Part shown: one piece after another, positions 1 to 8,131 of the stretch
Position numbering within the stretch: the first letter of the stretch is position 1
How the letters are laid out: each line of letters opens with the position of its first letter
Source: Clostridia bacterium
GTDB taxonomy: Bacteria; Bacillota; Clostridia; Oscillospirales; SIG627
Direction: 5' to 3'
Assembly (NCBI GenBank): GCA_017520825.1
Contig: JAFXEX010000024.1
Span: 1 to 51,536, forward strand
Length of the DNA stretch: 51,536 nt
Program-made: the position numbers and the translations under genes
The notes under the pieces: model-generated
The model's database searches: none
What the model saw: the letters and a program-made list of their open reading frames with translations, nothing else
What the model was told of the DNA's origin: nothing

Positions 1-1197
1 AAAGCAAAACAAAAATCTCACGAATTCCGTTTCGGTGCAAATTTGTTTATGCTCGATGAACTTGAAACAGAAGAAAAAAACGAAAAATACAAAAAGTATT
101 TTGCTGATGTATTTAATATGGCGACATTGCCTTTTTATTGGGATGCGACCGAGCCTGAAAAAGAGAAAACAAGATATGAAAAAGACAGTAAAAAGCTTTA
201 TCGCAGACCCCCGATTGATTTGTGTATAGAGTTTTGCGAAAAATACGGTATCGAGCCACGCGAGCACGCCCTGGCTTACGATGCTTTTTTCCCTGAATGG
301 CTTTATGAAGCAAACGTTACGCAGGTAAAAGAAGCGCTCGAAAAACGTTATAAAGAAATTTCCAAAAGGTACGCTGATAAAATCAGAACCATTGAAGTGA
401 CCAACGAAATGGAGTGGCAGCGTGGAAAAACAGCATTTTACGATGAACCGGATTTTGTGGAATGGTGCTTTAAACTTGCAGAAAAATATTTTCCGAACAA
501 CCAGCTTGGAATTAACGAGCATACCAGTCTGTGCTGGGCGGATAAATGCCGTGCAACCGATAAGTACTATTCCTACATAGAGGCTAATATGCTTAAAGGC
601 GCCAGAATTGATGCCATTGGTATGCAATACCATTTATTCAACAGGCGAGAAAATGAATATGATGCAACAAGGCTTACACTAAATCCCGAAAGTCTTTACA
701 AGCATATGGATTTGTATTCTAATTTTGGTAAGCCTCTTCAAATCACCGAGGTAACGGTGCCCGCATATTCGTGGGCGTCAGAGGATGAGGAAATACAGGC
801 GGAAATTATTGGAAAACTGTATTCTATCTGGTTCTCACATCCCAATGTTGAGCAGATCATTTACTGGAATCTGGTTGATGGCTACGCTCATCTCTGGAAT
901 CCTGACCCCGAAAAGATCAAGGCTTCTCAAGGCAATATGTCACTGGGAGAGAACTATTATTACGGCGGACTGCTTCGCTTTGATTTATCGCCTAAGCCTG
1001 CCTATTATACCATTAAAAATCTTATTCAAAATGTGTGGCACACCGAAGAAGAATGTGTTACCGACCAAGACGGAGCCTGTTCCTTCCGTGGCTTTTACGG
1101 TACATACGAACTGGATATGGTAATTGATGGAAAACCGATTAGAAAGACAATAGATGTTTCAAACAAAAACAATAATAAAATTCCAGTTGTTATCTGA
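1..1197 (+). CDS. GH10 family endo-1,4-beta-xylanase-like glycoside hydrolase (5' end outside window)
   Basis: The reading frame is open from the first base of the window, so the N-terminus, and any signal peptide, is missing; 398 residues are visible. The fold pattern is that of glycoside hydrolase family 10, retaining beta-xylanases. An early strand contains FRFGANLF, then comes a GIEPREHALAYD segment matching the family's GHxLxW region. VTNEM carries the likely acid/base Glu (codon 406-408), LQITEVTVP carries the likely nucleophile Glu (codon 748-750), and IYWNLVDGYAHLW matches the late W-rich strand. A tail of about 60 residues after the barrel (GFYGTYEL) looks like a small beta domain. 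The next gene starts 17 bases downstream with its own ribosome site, so this gene probably belongs to the same transcript as the four sugar-acid genes that follow. Substrate (xylan) is inferred from family membership; secretion cannot be judged. Confidence 0.88.
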   Translation, partial: KAKQKSHEFRFGANLFMLDELETEEKNEKYKKYFADVFNMATLPFYWDATEPEKEKTRYEKDSKKLYRRPPIDLCIEFCEKYGIEPREHALAYDAFFPEWLYEANVTQVKEALEKRYKEISKRYADKIRTIEVTNEMEWQRGKTAFYDEPDFVEWCFKLAEKYFPNNQLGINEHTSLCWADKCRATDKYYSYIEANMLKGARIDAIGMQYHLFNRRENEYDATRLTLNPESLYKHMDLYSNFGKPLQITEVTVPAYSWASEDEEIQAEIIGKLYSIWFSHPNVEQIIYWNLVDGYAHLWNPDPEKIKASQGNMSLGENYYYGGLLRFDLSPKPAYYTIKNLIQNVWHTEEECVTDQDGACSFRGFYGTYELDMVIDGKPIRKTIDVSNKNNNKIPVVI

Positions 1198-1214
1198 ATG
1201 GAGAGGTTATGATT

Positions 1215-2552
1215 ATGAATTTTTGCTCAAATCCAACCGAACTTAAAATTACTGATATGCGCTTCGTCGATATTGACGGCGCACCAAAAAGATGCACAAT
1301 TCTTCGCATTGACACCAATCAAGGGATAAGCGGCTATGGTGAAGTCCGAGATGCTTCGTCCAAAACCTATGCACTTATGCTGAAAAGCCGCATACTTGGT
1401 GAAAACCCCTGCAACGTCGATAAGATATTTCGCAAGATCAAGCAGTTTGGCGGTCCTTCGCGTCAGGGTGGAGGCGTTTCGGGCATCGAAATTGCTCTGT
1501 GGGATCTGGCGGGCAAGGCCTACGGCGTGCCGCTGTATCAGATGCTGGGCGGCAAGTTCCGCGACCAGATTCGCGTATACTGCGATACCGATGTCGACGG
1601 CAAGCACACCGGTCACGATATGGGCCTTGCCTTAAAGAAAAGAATGGATATGGGCTTTACATTCTTAAAAATGGATTTAGGTATCGGTCTGTTACTGGAT
1701 GAACCAGGTACGCTCAATGCGCCGTTAGGTTTTATTGATGATATGAAAAAGTATGCTTCCCATATTCTTAATGTGCAGGGTGGAAGTGTTACTACAGATA
1801 TGGTAAAGCATCAAAAGAGTTATTCTATTGTTACAACCGCTCACCCTCATACAGGCATTCATTTGACCGAAAAGGGTCTTGATTTCCTTGAAAACTACGT
1901 AAAAGAGGTTCGTGAGGTTATTGGTTACGAGGTGCCACTTGCCATCGACCATTTTGGGCATATCTGTGTAGAAGATTGCATCCGTTTTGCAAGAAGGATG
2001 GAGCCTTACAATCTTGCCTGGATTGAAGATATGGTGCCGTGGATGTATACCGATCAATATGTAAGACTTAAGAATTCCACAACGATCCCTGTTTGCACCG
2101 GCGAGGATATCTATCTCAAAGAGGGATTCGAAACACTGATCAAAGCCGGAGGGGTGTCGGTAATCCATCCCGATATTTTAACCTGCGGAGGCGCTTTGGA
2201 ACTTAAGAAAATAGGCGATATGGCTGATGAATATGGCGTAGCTACTGCGATACATATGGCGGAAAGTCCTGTGGCATGTCTTGCAGCGGTTCACACCGCA
2301 TCGGCAATGCACAATGTGCTTGCACTTGAGTTCCATTCGGTTGATGTTCCTTGGTGGGCTGATATGGTAACGGGAATTGAAAATCCGATCTTCAAGGATG
2401 GCTTTATCAAGGTGCCCGAAAAGCCGGGTCTTGGCTTTGATGACCTGAATGAAGAGGTATTAAGACAGCATATGAATCCGAACATTCCGGGTTATTTTGA
2501 GCCGACTGAGGAATGGAACAAAGAATTTTCTAACGATAGAATTTGGAGTTGA
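1215..2552 (+). CDS. Mandelate racemase/muconate lactonizing (enolase superfamily) sugar-acid dehydratase
   Basis: The product is a 445-residue enolase-superfamily protein, with an alpha/beta capping domain (about 1-130) and a modified TIM barrel. Visible active-site elements are K152-x-D154 on the second strand, metal ligands D245 (AIDHFG), E271 (WIEDMVPW) and E297 (TGED), and a probable His-Asp dyad formed by D320 (IHPD) and H347 (AIHMAES). This matches the mandelate racemase/glucarate dehydratase branch, which usually dehydrates aldonic or aldaric acids to 2-keto-3-deoxy acids. About 50 extra residues lie between KxD and D245. The ATG at 1215 is preferred over 1209 because GAGAGG at 1201-1206 is spaced 8 bases from it. 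The gene precedes an RraA-like aldolase by 5 bases, fitting consecutive steps. The exact acid substrate cannot be read from the sequence. A GC-rich patch (about 1455-1625) is discussed in the findings. Confidence 0.85.
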   Translation: MNFCSNPTELKITDMRFVDIDGAPKRCTILRIDTNQGISGYGEVRDASSKTYALMLKSRILGENPCNVDKIFRKIKQFGGPSRQGGGVSGIEIALWDLAGKAYGVPLYQMLGGKFRDQIRVYCDTDVDGKHTGHDMGLALKKRMDMGFTFLKMDLGIGLLLDEPGTLNAPLGFIDDMKKYASHILNVQGGSVTTDMVKHQKSYSIVTTAHPHTGIHLTEKGLDFLENYVKEVREVIGYEVPLAIDHFGHICVEDCIRFARRMEPYNLAWIEDMVPWMYTDQYVRLKNSTTIPVCTGEDIYLKEGFETLIKAGGVSVIHPDILTCGGALELKKIGDMADEYGVATAIHMAESPVACLAAVHTASAMHNVLALEFHSVDVPWWADMVTGIENPIFKDGFIKVPEKPGLGFDDLNEEVLRQHMNPNIPGYFEPTEEWNKEFSNDRIWS

Positions 2553-2557
2553 TAATC

Positions 2558-3472
2558 ATGAATTTTAACGATAGAGAAAAAATTATACAGTTAACGCCAC
2601 TTTGGAAAGGGGAACGACTGCCTGACGGAAGACCTAAAGTGGAGGATAAGTATCTCGATGCACTCTACGGTATGACATTGGAAGAGGTTTGGAAGCCGAT
2701 TTTTGTGCTGGGCTACGAGCATCAGTTTGTAGGCGGCGGTGAAAACCCAATGTTTGCACTCCATAACGATGACAGAAAACTTGTAGGACGTGCCGTTACA
2801 TGTACTTATTGTCCTACACGCCCTGATCTGCACGATGTTCAGTTTGCCAGAGGTGCAGAAGACGGATTGCAAGGAAACTATAATCAATGGGTTATCGACC
2901 ACCTTTATGAGCGCGACGTTGTGGTTTGCGATATGTACGATAAAATTTATAAGGGTACATTTTTAGGTGGCAACCTCACAACAGCACTTCAAAAGCGAAC
3001 CCAAAACGGTGGCGCAGTAGTATGGGGTGGTATTCGTGATGTTGAGCAAATGAAAAAGGTGCCCGACGTTCAGGTTTATTACCGTGGTATCGACCCAACA
3101 CCTATCCGTGAATTTGTTATGAAAGACTGGAATGACATCACCAATTTTGGCGGTGCGGTTTGTCTTCCGGGTGATATTGTGTTTGGCGCTGGCGGAGGTG
3201 TACTCTTTATTCCGTCACACCTTGTAGCCGATGTTGTAGAAGGAGCGGCTAAAACTCATGTGAAAGACGATTTCGGTTTTGAAATGATATGTCAGGGTAA
3301 ATTTACAACGGCTCAAATTGACCGCAACACTTGGACCGAAGAAATGCTGGATCTGCTTCTTGATTGGATAAAGAATGACCCGCGTGGTGAGGAATACCGC
3401 GACCTTGATTGGTCAAAGGAATATGACCTTGCCCGAAACGGTGACCCAAATGATACGCAAACTGCTCTTTAA
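2558..3472 (+). CDS. RraA / 4-hydroxy-4-methyl-2-oxoglutarate aldolase-like protein
   Basis: This 304-residue protein resembles the RraA/HMG aldolase family (formerly annotated as dimethylmenaquinone methyltransferase-like). The diagnostic part is GGNLTTALQKRTQNGGAVVW followed by GGIRD, matching the family's glycine-rich loop and its Arg-Asp pair that binds the 2-oxo acid and metal. It is longer than the roughly 160-230 residues of typical RraA/HMG aldolases, with about 100 extra N-terminal residues and an acidic C-terminal tail. Family members include class II pyruvate aldolases that cleave 4-hydroxy-2-oxo acids; here the likely substrate is the 2-keto-3-deoxy acid made by the upstream dehydratase (inference). 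The ATG at 2558 is chosen because GGAG about 9 bases upstream is well spaced. An RNase E inhibitor role (true RraA) is unlikely in this catabolic context. Confidence 0.75.
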   Translation: MNFNDREKIIQLTPLWKGERLPDGRPKVEDKYLDALYGMTLEEVWKPIFVLGYEHQFVGGGENPMFALHNDDRKLVGRAVTCTYCPTRPDLHDVQFARGAEDGLQGNYNQWVIDHLYERDVVVCDMYDKIYKGTFLGGNLTTALQKRTQNGGAVVWGGIRDVEQMKKVPDVQVYYRGIDPTPIREFVMKDWNDITNFGGAVCLPGDIVFGAGGGVLFIPSHLVADVVEGAAKTHVKDDFGFEMICQGKFTTAQIDRNTWTEEMLDLLLDWIKNDPRGEEYRDLDWSKEYDLARNGDPNDTQTAL

Positions 3473-3486
3473 TGAGGTATATTGAT

Positions 3487-4215
3487 ATGAAAACAGCATT
3501 AATAACAGGCTCAGCAAGAGGAATCGGCAGAGCTGTCGCCATAAGGCTTGCGAAAGATGGATACCGTGTTATCGTTCACGGAGCGAGCAATATCAAAAAG
3601 GCAGAAGAAACAAAAAATATAATCGAGCAAAACGGTGGTAGCGCAGAAATCATCCTTTCTGATCTGACCGACCTTGAGCAAACCCGTAAATTCTGCGAAA
3701 AAGTAAAAGGGGTAGATGTACTCGTTTTGAATGCTTCATTACAGTACCGAACCCCCTGGAACGAAATTTCAACTAAGGCATGCCTTGAGCAACTAAACTG
3801 CAATTTCATATCGAGCATGATGTTAATACAAACTGTAGCCGATCACATGAAGGAAAATAAGTGGGGCAGAATTATAACAATAGGCTCTGTTCAGGAGGCT
3901 AAGCCTCATCCGGATATGCTTGTATACTCCGCTTCCAAAGCGGCACAAACCAATATGATGAAATCGCTTTCTCTTCAACTGGCAAAGGATGGGATTACCG
4001 TTAATAATGTAGCCCCGGGCGTAGTTTACACCGACCGCAATGTAGAAGCGCTTTCTGACCCCGAATATGCAAAAAAGGTGACTGATAGCATCCCTGTGGG
4101 TTTTTACGGCGAGCCGGAAGACTGTGCAGGAATCGTTTCCTTGCTTTGTGCCGAAGAGGGAAGATATATTACCGGACAGAGTATCTATGTGGATGGGGGG
4201 AAAAGCATACAATGA
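3487..4215 (+). CDS. SDR family NAD(P)-dependent oxidoreductase
   Basis: This is a 242-residue classical short-chain dehydrogenase with a Rossmann fold. Nucleotide binding is shown by TGSARGIG (residues 7-14). The catalytic set is a Ser in TIGS (about 134) with YSASK (147-151, Tyr and Lys), and the C-terminus ends in the usual YVDGG. FabG-like annotation would be automatic, but placement among a dehydratase, an aldolase and a lactonase suggests a sugar or polyol dehydrogenase that makes a lactone (inference). The ATG at 3487 is used because GAGG at 3474-3477 is spaced about 9 bases from it; the alternative ATG at 3472 overlaps the previous stop and has no suitable ribosome site. The last four bases overlap the next gene (ATGA), indicating translational coupling. 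Confidence 0.88.
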   Translation: MKTALITGSARGIGRAVAIRLAKDGYRVIVHGASNIKKAEETKNIIEQNGGSAEIILSDLTDLEQTRKFCEKVKGVDVLVLNASLQYRTPWNEISTKACLEQLNCNFISSMMLIQTVADHMKENKWGRIITIGSVQEAKPHPDMLVYSASKAAQTNMMKSLSLQLAKDGITVNNVAPGVVYTDRNVEALSDPEYAKKVTDSIPVGFYGEPEDCAGIVSLLCAEEGRYITGQSIYVDGGKSIQ

Positions 4216-4880
4216 CGATTCGGTTTTTGGGACAGAGCGGATATGTTTTAAAAACAAAAAACAGCGAAATTATCATCGACCCCTATCTTTCGGATAGCGT
4301 TAATCGTGTGGCAGGGAGATCGCGCACATTGCCAATACCAATAGAGCCAAAGAAAATTCATTGCGATGCGGTTATTTGCACGCATAACCATTTAGATCAT
4401 TTGGATCCTGATACCGTTTCACAAATAAAGAATAAGCAGTTATTTATCACTACAAACGAGGGCAAAATAGAACTGAATCGGCTTGGTAAGGATAATGTTG
4501 TTTCATTAAATGTAGGCGAAAGTACAGTTGTAGGCGACTTCGAAATAACCGCTGTTTTTGCCGACCATACGGCAGAGGCTTTTGGTTTAATTATTAAAGC
4601 TGAAAATAGAACCTTATATTTCAGTGGAGACACCCTTTATAACGAAAAACTTTTCCAAATTGCAAATTACCATCCCGATGTGACCCTTATTTGCATAAAC
4701 GGGAAACTCGGCAATATGAATGTAGAAGAAGCGCTGACTGTAGCGAAAAAGATAGGCGCACCGCTCAGCATTCCGAATCACTACGATATGTTTGCATCAA
4801 ATTGTGAAAATCCTCATCTTTTTGCAGATCATATAGATGGAGGATTTATCATGGAATTTGACCGAGAATATCAGCTATAA
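4212..4880 (+). CDS. UlaG-like metallo-beta-lactamase-fold hydrolase (probable lactonase)
   Basis: The 222-residue product is a metallo-beta-lactamase-fold protein of the UlaG/YtkL-like group. The metal motif HNHLDH (residues 58-63) is intact, with a further conserved FSGDT strand near 140 and a C-terminal NHYDMF segment. UlaG itself is L-ascorbate-6-phosphate lactonase; many related proteins are uncharacterised hydrolases. In this operon a lactonase that opens a sugar lactone produced by the neighbouring dehydrogenase is the most economical role (inference). The start at 4212 overlaps the previous stop by four bases; the longer frame beginning at 4146 lies inside the previous gene and is not used. 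This is the last gene before a 313-base intergenic gap. Confidence 0.8.
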   Translation: MTIRFLGQSGYVLKTKNSEIIIDPYLSDSVNRVAGRSRTLPIPIEPKKIHCDAVICTHNHLDHLDPDTVSQIKNKQLFITTNEGKIELNRLGKDNVVSLNVGESTVVGDFEITAVFADHTAEAFGLIIKAENRTLYFSGDTLYNEKLFQIANYHPDVTLICINGKLGNMNVEEALTVAKKIGAPLSIPNHYDMFASNCENPHLFADHIDGGFIMEFDREYQL

Positions 4881-5022
4881 ATACGCAGTATTTGCGTTTA
4901 AGAAAAAACTCAGCATCAAAAAGTAGGCGTTTGCGGGCTTTGTCTAGTGAATTTATAATGATATCGGTGTTGACAGTATAAGCCAACAATCAGCACAGAT
5001 ATCTTTTTCGGTGCTACAAGCC

Positions 5023-5060
5023 AAAACGAAAAGACACCCAATCGGGTGTCTTTTCGTTTT
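5023..5060. terminator. 17-bp perfect hairpin, probable bidirectional terminator
   Basis: The arms at 5023-5039 and 5044-5060 are perfectly complementary around an AATC loop and carry A-rich and T-rich ends (TTTTCGTTTT), so it can terminate in either direction. It lies 142 bases after the sugar-acid operon. Its core GACACCC-AATC-GGGTGTC is the same as in the terminator behind tRNA-Leu(GAG). Confidence 0.75.
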
Positions 5061-5110
5061 GAATATAGGAAGGGATTTGAACCTGAGAAGGAGCAAAGCA
5101 TAAAACAATT
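5061..5110 (+). repeat. Orphan copy of the tRNA-downstream repeat
   Basis: The sequence around GGGATTTGAACCT (5071-5083) followed by GAGAAGGAGCAAAGC aligns with GGGACTTGAACCCTAAGAGG and GGACAAAGCGTGAAG behind tRNA-Leu at 32253-32287, in the same position relative to a GACACCC hairpin. No tRNA is recognisable next to it. Confidence 0.5.
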
Positions 5111-5193
5111 AAATCAAACAAGAAGTGTACGGTTTATGGTACACCTTGTGTGCTAAAATGTATGCAGAAAAGTATTAACGAAAGGAATTGACT

Positions 5194-6072
5194 ATGGTTT
5201 ATTTAAGAAAATTCAAATTACCTTCTGAATCTGATGAGATTAATGAAATGAGAAAAGAACAAAGAACTTGCTTTGGAACAAGGTATCCGTTTAAACTTTT
5301 CCCTGCAAAGCAGCTTGAATATATCGAATTCGAGCCTGTAACTATTTTTTATGGAAGTAATGGCTCGGGAAAAACTACTTTAATTAACGTCATTGCAGAA
5401 AAGTTAAACGTTATAAGACATTCAGAGTTCAACAATAGTGCTTTCTTTGAGCCGTATACAAGGCTTTGCCGAAGAACGCCGGGAGAAATTCCTTCTAACA
5501 GTCAAATTTTGTCAAGCGATGACGTTTTTGATTACGCTATAAATATGAGATATTTGAATAGCAACGTAGATTATCATCGCGAAGAGCTTTTTAGGGGATA
5601 CGGACTGATAAACCTGAATAACGCTAATGATCCTTCCGGCTCATACAGACAGCTCCATGGTCTTGATGATTATGACAGATACAAGGAGGTTACAGATGCA
5701 AGGCTAAAAACTCAATCCTCTTTTGTAAAAGAGCGACTTGCAAAAAACGTTGATATGTTTTCTAATGGCGAAACGGCAATGAGATATTTTGTGGAGCATA
5801 TTGATAGAGATGCGCTTTATCTTTTAGATGAACCTGAAAACAGTCTCTCTATAAAGCTTCAGCTTGATTTGGCTAAATATATTGGTGATTCTGCCAGATT
5901 TTATAACTGCCAATTTATTATGTCAACTCATTCACCGATATTACTTTCAATAGAAGGAGCAAAAATATATGATCTTGACAGTGTACCCGTTGATACGAAA
6001 AGTTGGACCGAGCTTGAAAACGTGAGGGAGTATTTTAACTTTTTTAAAGAGCACAAGGAAGAATTTGAGTGA
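5194..6072 (+). CDS. AAA family ATPase (predicted ATPase, COG3910-like)
   Basis: This 292-residue P-loop ATPase is of the compact RecF/SMC-like type without a long coiled coil. Walker A is GSNGSGKT (54-61). An FSNGE segment takes the place of the ABC-type signature, Walker B is YLLDEPEN (about 209), and the following MSTHSP supplies the switch His. The C-terminal DLDSVPV with ENVREYFNFF resembles the predicted-ATPase group COG3910 as I remember it. The biological role of that group is unknown, and no nuclease or toxin partner gene is adjacent. The ATG at 5194 is preferred over TTG 5188 because AAAGGA at 5181-5186 is spaced 7 bases from it. It appears to be a single-gene unit, with a separate promoter for the next operon at 6117. 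Confidence 0.8.
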   Translation: MVYLRKFKLPSESDEINEMRKEQRTCFGTRYPFKLFPAKQLEYIEFEPVTIFYGSNGSGKTTLINVIAEKLNVIRHSEFNNSAFFEPYTRLCRRTPGEIPSNSQILSSDDVFDYAINMRYLNSNVDYHREELFRGYGLINLNNANDPSGSYRQLHGLDDYDRYKEVTDARLKTQSSFVKERLAKNVDMFSNGETAMRYFVEHIDRDALYLLDEPENSLSIKLQLDLAKYIGDSARFYNCQFIMSTHSPILLSIEGAKIYDLDSVPVDTKSWTELENVREYFNFFKEHKEEFE

Positions 6073-6116
6073 TTTGTCAGCTTGTTAGCCTTATATATGC
6101 AAAGCGCAAAATTCTA

Positions 6117-6145
6117 TTGACAAAGCTGATACTTCGTGATATGAT
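6117..6145 (+). promoter_or_regulatory. Sigma-A promoter of the padR operon
   Basis: TTGACA (6117-6122), a 17-base spacer and TATGAT (6140-6145) sit 25 bases before the padR-like start, which has a GGGAGGT ribosome site. PadR regulators often act on their own promoter, so this may also be its operator region (inference). Confidence 0.8.
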
Positions 6146-6169
6146 GTATTATGCAAAGGGAGGTATTGT

Positions 6170-6490
6170 ATGGATATTCAGTTGAAGCGAGGTATTTTAG
6201 ACGTATGCGTGTTGACGGCCATTAAAAGCGAGGACTCGTACGGATATAAGATTATTAAAGATTTGAAGCCATTCATAGAGCTTTCCGAGTCTACCTTGTA
6301 TACTATTCTGAAGCGTCTGGAGATTGCAAATATGCTCACTGTACGCACGGCAGAGCACGGTGGAAGGCTCAGAAAATATTATCATATTACCGACGTTGGA
6401 TTAAAGCGTATTGAAGATTTCAAGGAAGAATGGAAGGAAATTATGTCCATATATCAATTTGTAACTAAGGAGGATAACGGCGATGAATAA
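6170..6490 (+). CDS. PadR family transcriptional regulator
   Basis: The 106-residue product is a PadR-type winged-helix regulator. It opens with QLKRGILDVCVL, continues with SYGYKIIKDL, has the STLYTILKRLE recognition helix and the wing GGRLRKYYHIT, and finishes with a short helix for dimerisation. The length is typical of the small PadR-s2 class. It is the first gene of a padR-DUF1700-DUF4097 set common in Firmicutes, where the regulator is thought to control the two membrane or surface proteins behind it. Its last 8 bases overlap the DUF1700 gene. The inducing signal is unknown. Confidence 0.92.
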   Translation: MDIQLKRGILDVCVLTAIKSEDSYGYKIIKDLKPFIELSESTLYTILKRLEIANMLTVRTAEHGGRLRKYYHITDVGLKRIEDFKEEWKEIMSIYQFVTKEDNGDE

Positions 6491-7085
6491 ACAGGATTTT
6501 CTTACACAGCTTCGCAAAGAATTGTCCTGCTTACCTCAAGAGGACGTAGAAGAACGCCTGACCTTTTACAGTGAGATGATTGATGACCGTGTTGAAGAGG
6601 GCTTGTCGGAATCCGAAGCAATCAGTCAGCTTGGGTCGGTCGACGAGCTTGCCCGGCAGATATTGGCAGATACGCCGTTGACAAAAATAGCCAAGGAAAA
6701 GGTAAAACCAAACAGAGCGTTAAAGGCTTGGGAGATTATACTTCTCATATTAGGCGCTCCAATATGGCTTTCGCTTTTAATAGCAGTAGTGGCCATAATT
6801 TTTGCCGTTTACGTTGTAATATGGTCGGTTATCGTTTCGTTGTGGTCAATAGAGGCTTCCTTTGTGGCTTGTTCAATTGGTGGCTTTGTATCGGCAGTAA
6901 TTTTTGTACTTCAGGGAAACGGACTTACTGCACTTGCTATGGTTGGCGCCGGACTTTGTTGTGTGGGTTTATCCATTTTTATGCTATTGGTGTGTAAAGC
7001 CTGTACCAAAGCAATGATATTGCTGACTAAAAAAATTGCTTTATGGATAAAAGCCTTGATTGTAGGTAAGGAGGCAGTAAGATGA
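6483..7085 (+). CDS. DUF1700 (HAAS-like) membrane protein
   Basis: This 200-residue protein has a cytoplasmic N-terminal helical domain (about 1-75; FLTQLRKELSCLPQEDVEER and SESEAISQLGS are the characteristic segments) followed by three or four hydrophobic helices (about 83-185). This is the DUF1700 layout. The N-terminal domain is thought to interact with the partner PadR regulator and sense or anchor signalling at the membrane (inference from the conserved pairing). It overlaps padR by 8 bases and the DUF4097 gene by 4 bases, so all three are translationally coupled. Confidence 0.9.
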   Translation: MNKQDFLTQLRKELSCLPQEDVEERLTFYSEMIDDRVEEGLSESEAISQLGSVDELARQILADTPLTKIAKEKVKPNRALKAWEIILLILGAPIWLSLLIAVVAIIFAVYVVIWSVIVSLWSIEASFVACSIGGFVSAVIFVLQGNGLTALAMVGAGLCCVGLSIFMLLVCKACTKAMILLTKKIALWIKALIVGKEAVR

Positions 7086-8047
7086 GTAAATCTGTTAAAA
7101 TATGTCTTGCCGTTGCAGCGTTGTTCGTCGTTATTGGTTTAATTCTTTTTGCGTTCGTAATGGAAAAGCTGGGTTGGGACTTTACAAGGCTCAGCACCGT
7201 TAAGTACGCGTCCAACACCTTGGAGGTGACGGAGGAGTTTGACAAAATATCCATTGACGTCAACACTGCCGATATTGAATTTATTCCCACTTCGGACGGG
7301 TATTGCACCATAGTTTGCTTTGAGGACGAAAGAGTAAAGCATTCGGCTACCGTGAAAAACGGCACTCTTGTCATCGACACTACGGACACGCGTAAGTGGT
7401 ATGAATATATAGGCATTTCTGTGGGTACTCCGAAAATGACTGTCTACTTACCGAAAAACGAGTACGCTTCATTGCTTATAGAAAACAATACCGGCGATAT
7501 TAACTTACCAAAAGATTTTTCCTTCAAGACAATTAAAATTGAGGGGGATACCTCTGACGTGGATTGCTTTGCATCTGCGTCCGACGTTATTGAAATCGAA
7601 GTGGACACGGGCGATATCAACGCAGACTCCGTTACGGCAGGCAGATTAAAGCTTACTACGGCCACCGGGGATATTAAGATCAACTCCGTGACCATTACAA
7701 ATGGCATAGAAATTGAAACGAACACGGGTAGCGTAAAAATGAACGGCGCTTCGGGCACAAGCCTTTTTGCTCTGAGTGATACGGGAGACGTAACCTTGAA
7801 GCAGGTTATTGTAACCGACAAACTTTCAATCGAGAGCGATACCGGTGACGTAAGGCTTGAAAGCAGTGATGCAGGGGAGATTACAGTGAAAACAAGCACT
7901 GGTGACGTTATGGGCACCCTGCTTTCTGAAAAGATATTCATCACCGAGTCATCAACGGGAAAAATCAGCGTTCCAAAATCAATTACGGGTGGAAAATGTG
8001 AAATCACCACCTCAACGGGTGATATAGAGATAAACGTTCGTCACTAA
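7082..8047 (+). CDS. DUF4097 beta-repeat surface/membrane protein
   Basis: The 321-residue product has one N-terminal transmembrane or signal-anchor helix (about 7-27), then an extracellular beta-helix-like region. About eight short repeats centred on TGD or TGS (NTGDIN, DTGDIN, ATGDIK, NTGSVK, DTGDVT, DTGDVR, STGDVM, STGDIE) mark the DUF4097 family. The repeats are spaced about 18-22 residues apart, as expected for one turn of a solenoid. There is no catalytic motif. It is the effector gene of the PadR/DUF1700/DUF4097 operon, probably involved in envelope stress (inference). GGAGG precedes the ATG at 7082. Confidence 0.9.
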   Translation: MSKSVKICLAVAALFVVIGLILFAFVMEKLGWDFTRLSTVKYASNTLEVTEEFDKISIDVNTADIEFIPTSDGYCTIVCFEDERVKHSATVKNGTLVIDTTDTRKWYEYIGISVGTPKMTVYLPKNEYASLLIENNTGDINLPKDFSFKTIKIEGDTSDVDCFASASDVIEIEVDTGDINADSVTAGRLKLTTATGDIKINSVTITNGIEIETNTGSVKMNGASGTSLFALSDTGDVTLKQVIVTDKLSIESDTGDVRLESSDAGEITVKTSTGDVMGTLLSEKIFITESSTGKISVPKSITGGKCEITTSTGDIEINVRH

Positions 8048-8072
8048 TTGGCTTGATAAATATTAGTTTCTA

Positions 8073-8102
8073 TTGACTTTTTGTCGTATTTTGAAGTATA
8101 AT
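8073..8102 (+). promoter_or_regulatory. Sigma-A promoter before the GNAT/comEC genes
   Basis: TTGACT (8073-8078) and TATAAT (8097-8102) with an 18-base spacer lie 30 bases before the GNAT start. Confidence 0.75.
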
Positions 8103-8131
8103 GTTAAAAAATACTGAACGCGAGAAATAGA

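Larger units (their letters stand above)
4881..5193. other. Intergenic region with hairpin, orphan tRNA-type repeat and a candidate operator
   Basis: No convincing gene is present. The region holds a strong hairpin (5023-5060), a stretch at 5061-5110 that resembles sequence found behind tRNA-Leu (see the repeat entry), an inverted repeat GTGTAC-N8-GTACAC at 5125-5144, and an extended -10 (TGC TAAAAT, 5151-5159) about 35 bases before the AAA ATPase start. Confidence 0.6.

Noticed and set aside
5194..6072. OLD-type or Gabija-like defence ATPase
   Set aside because: No TOPRIM domain in the protein and no nuclease or helicase partner gene beside it; the motifs fit a small stand-alone ATPase.
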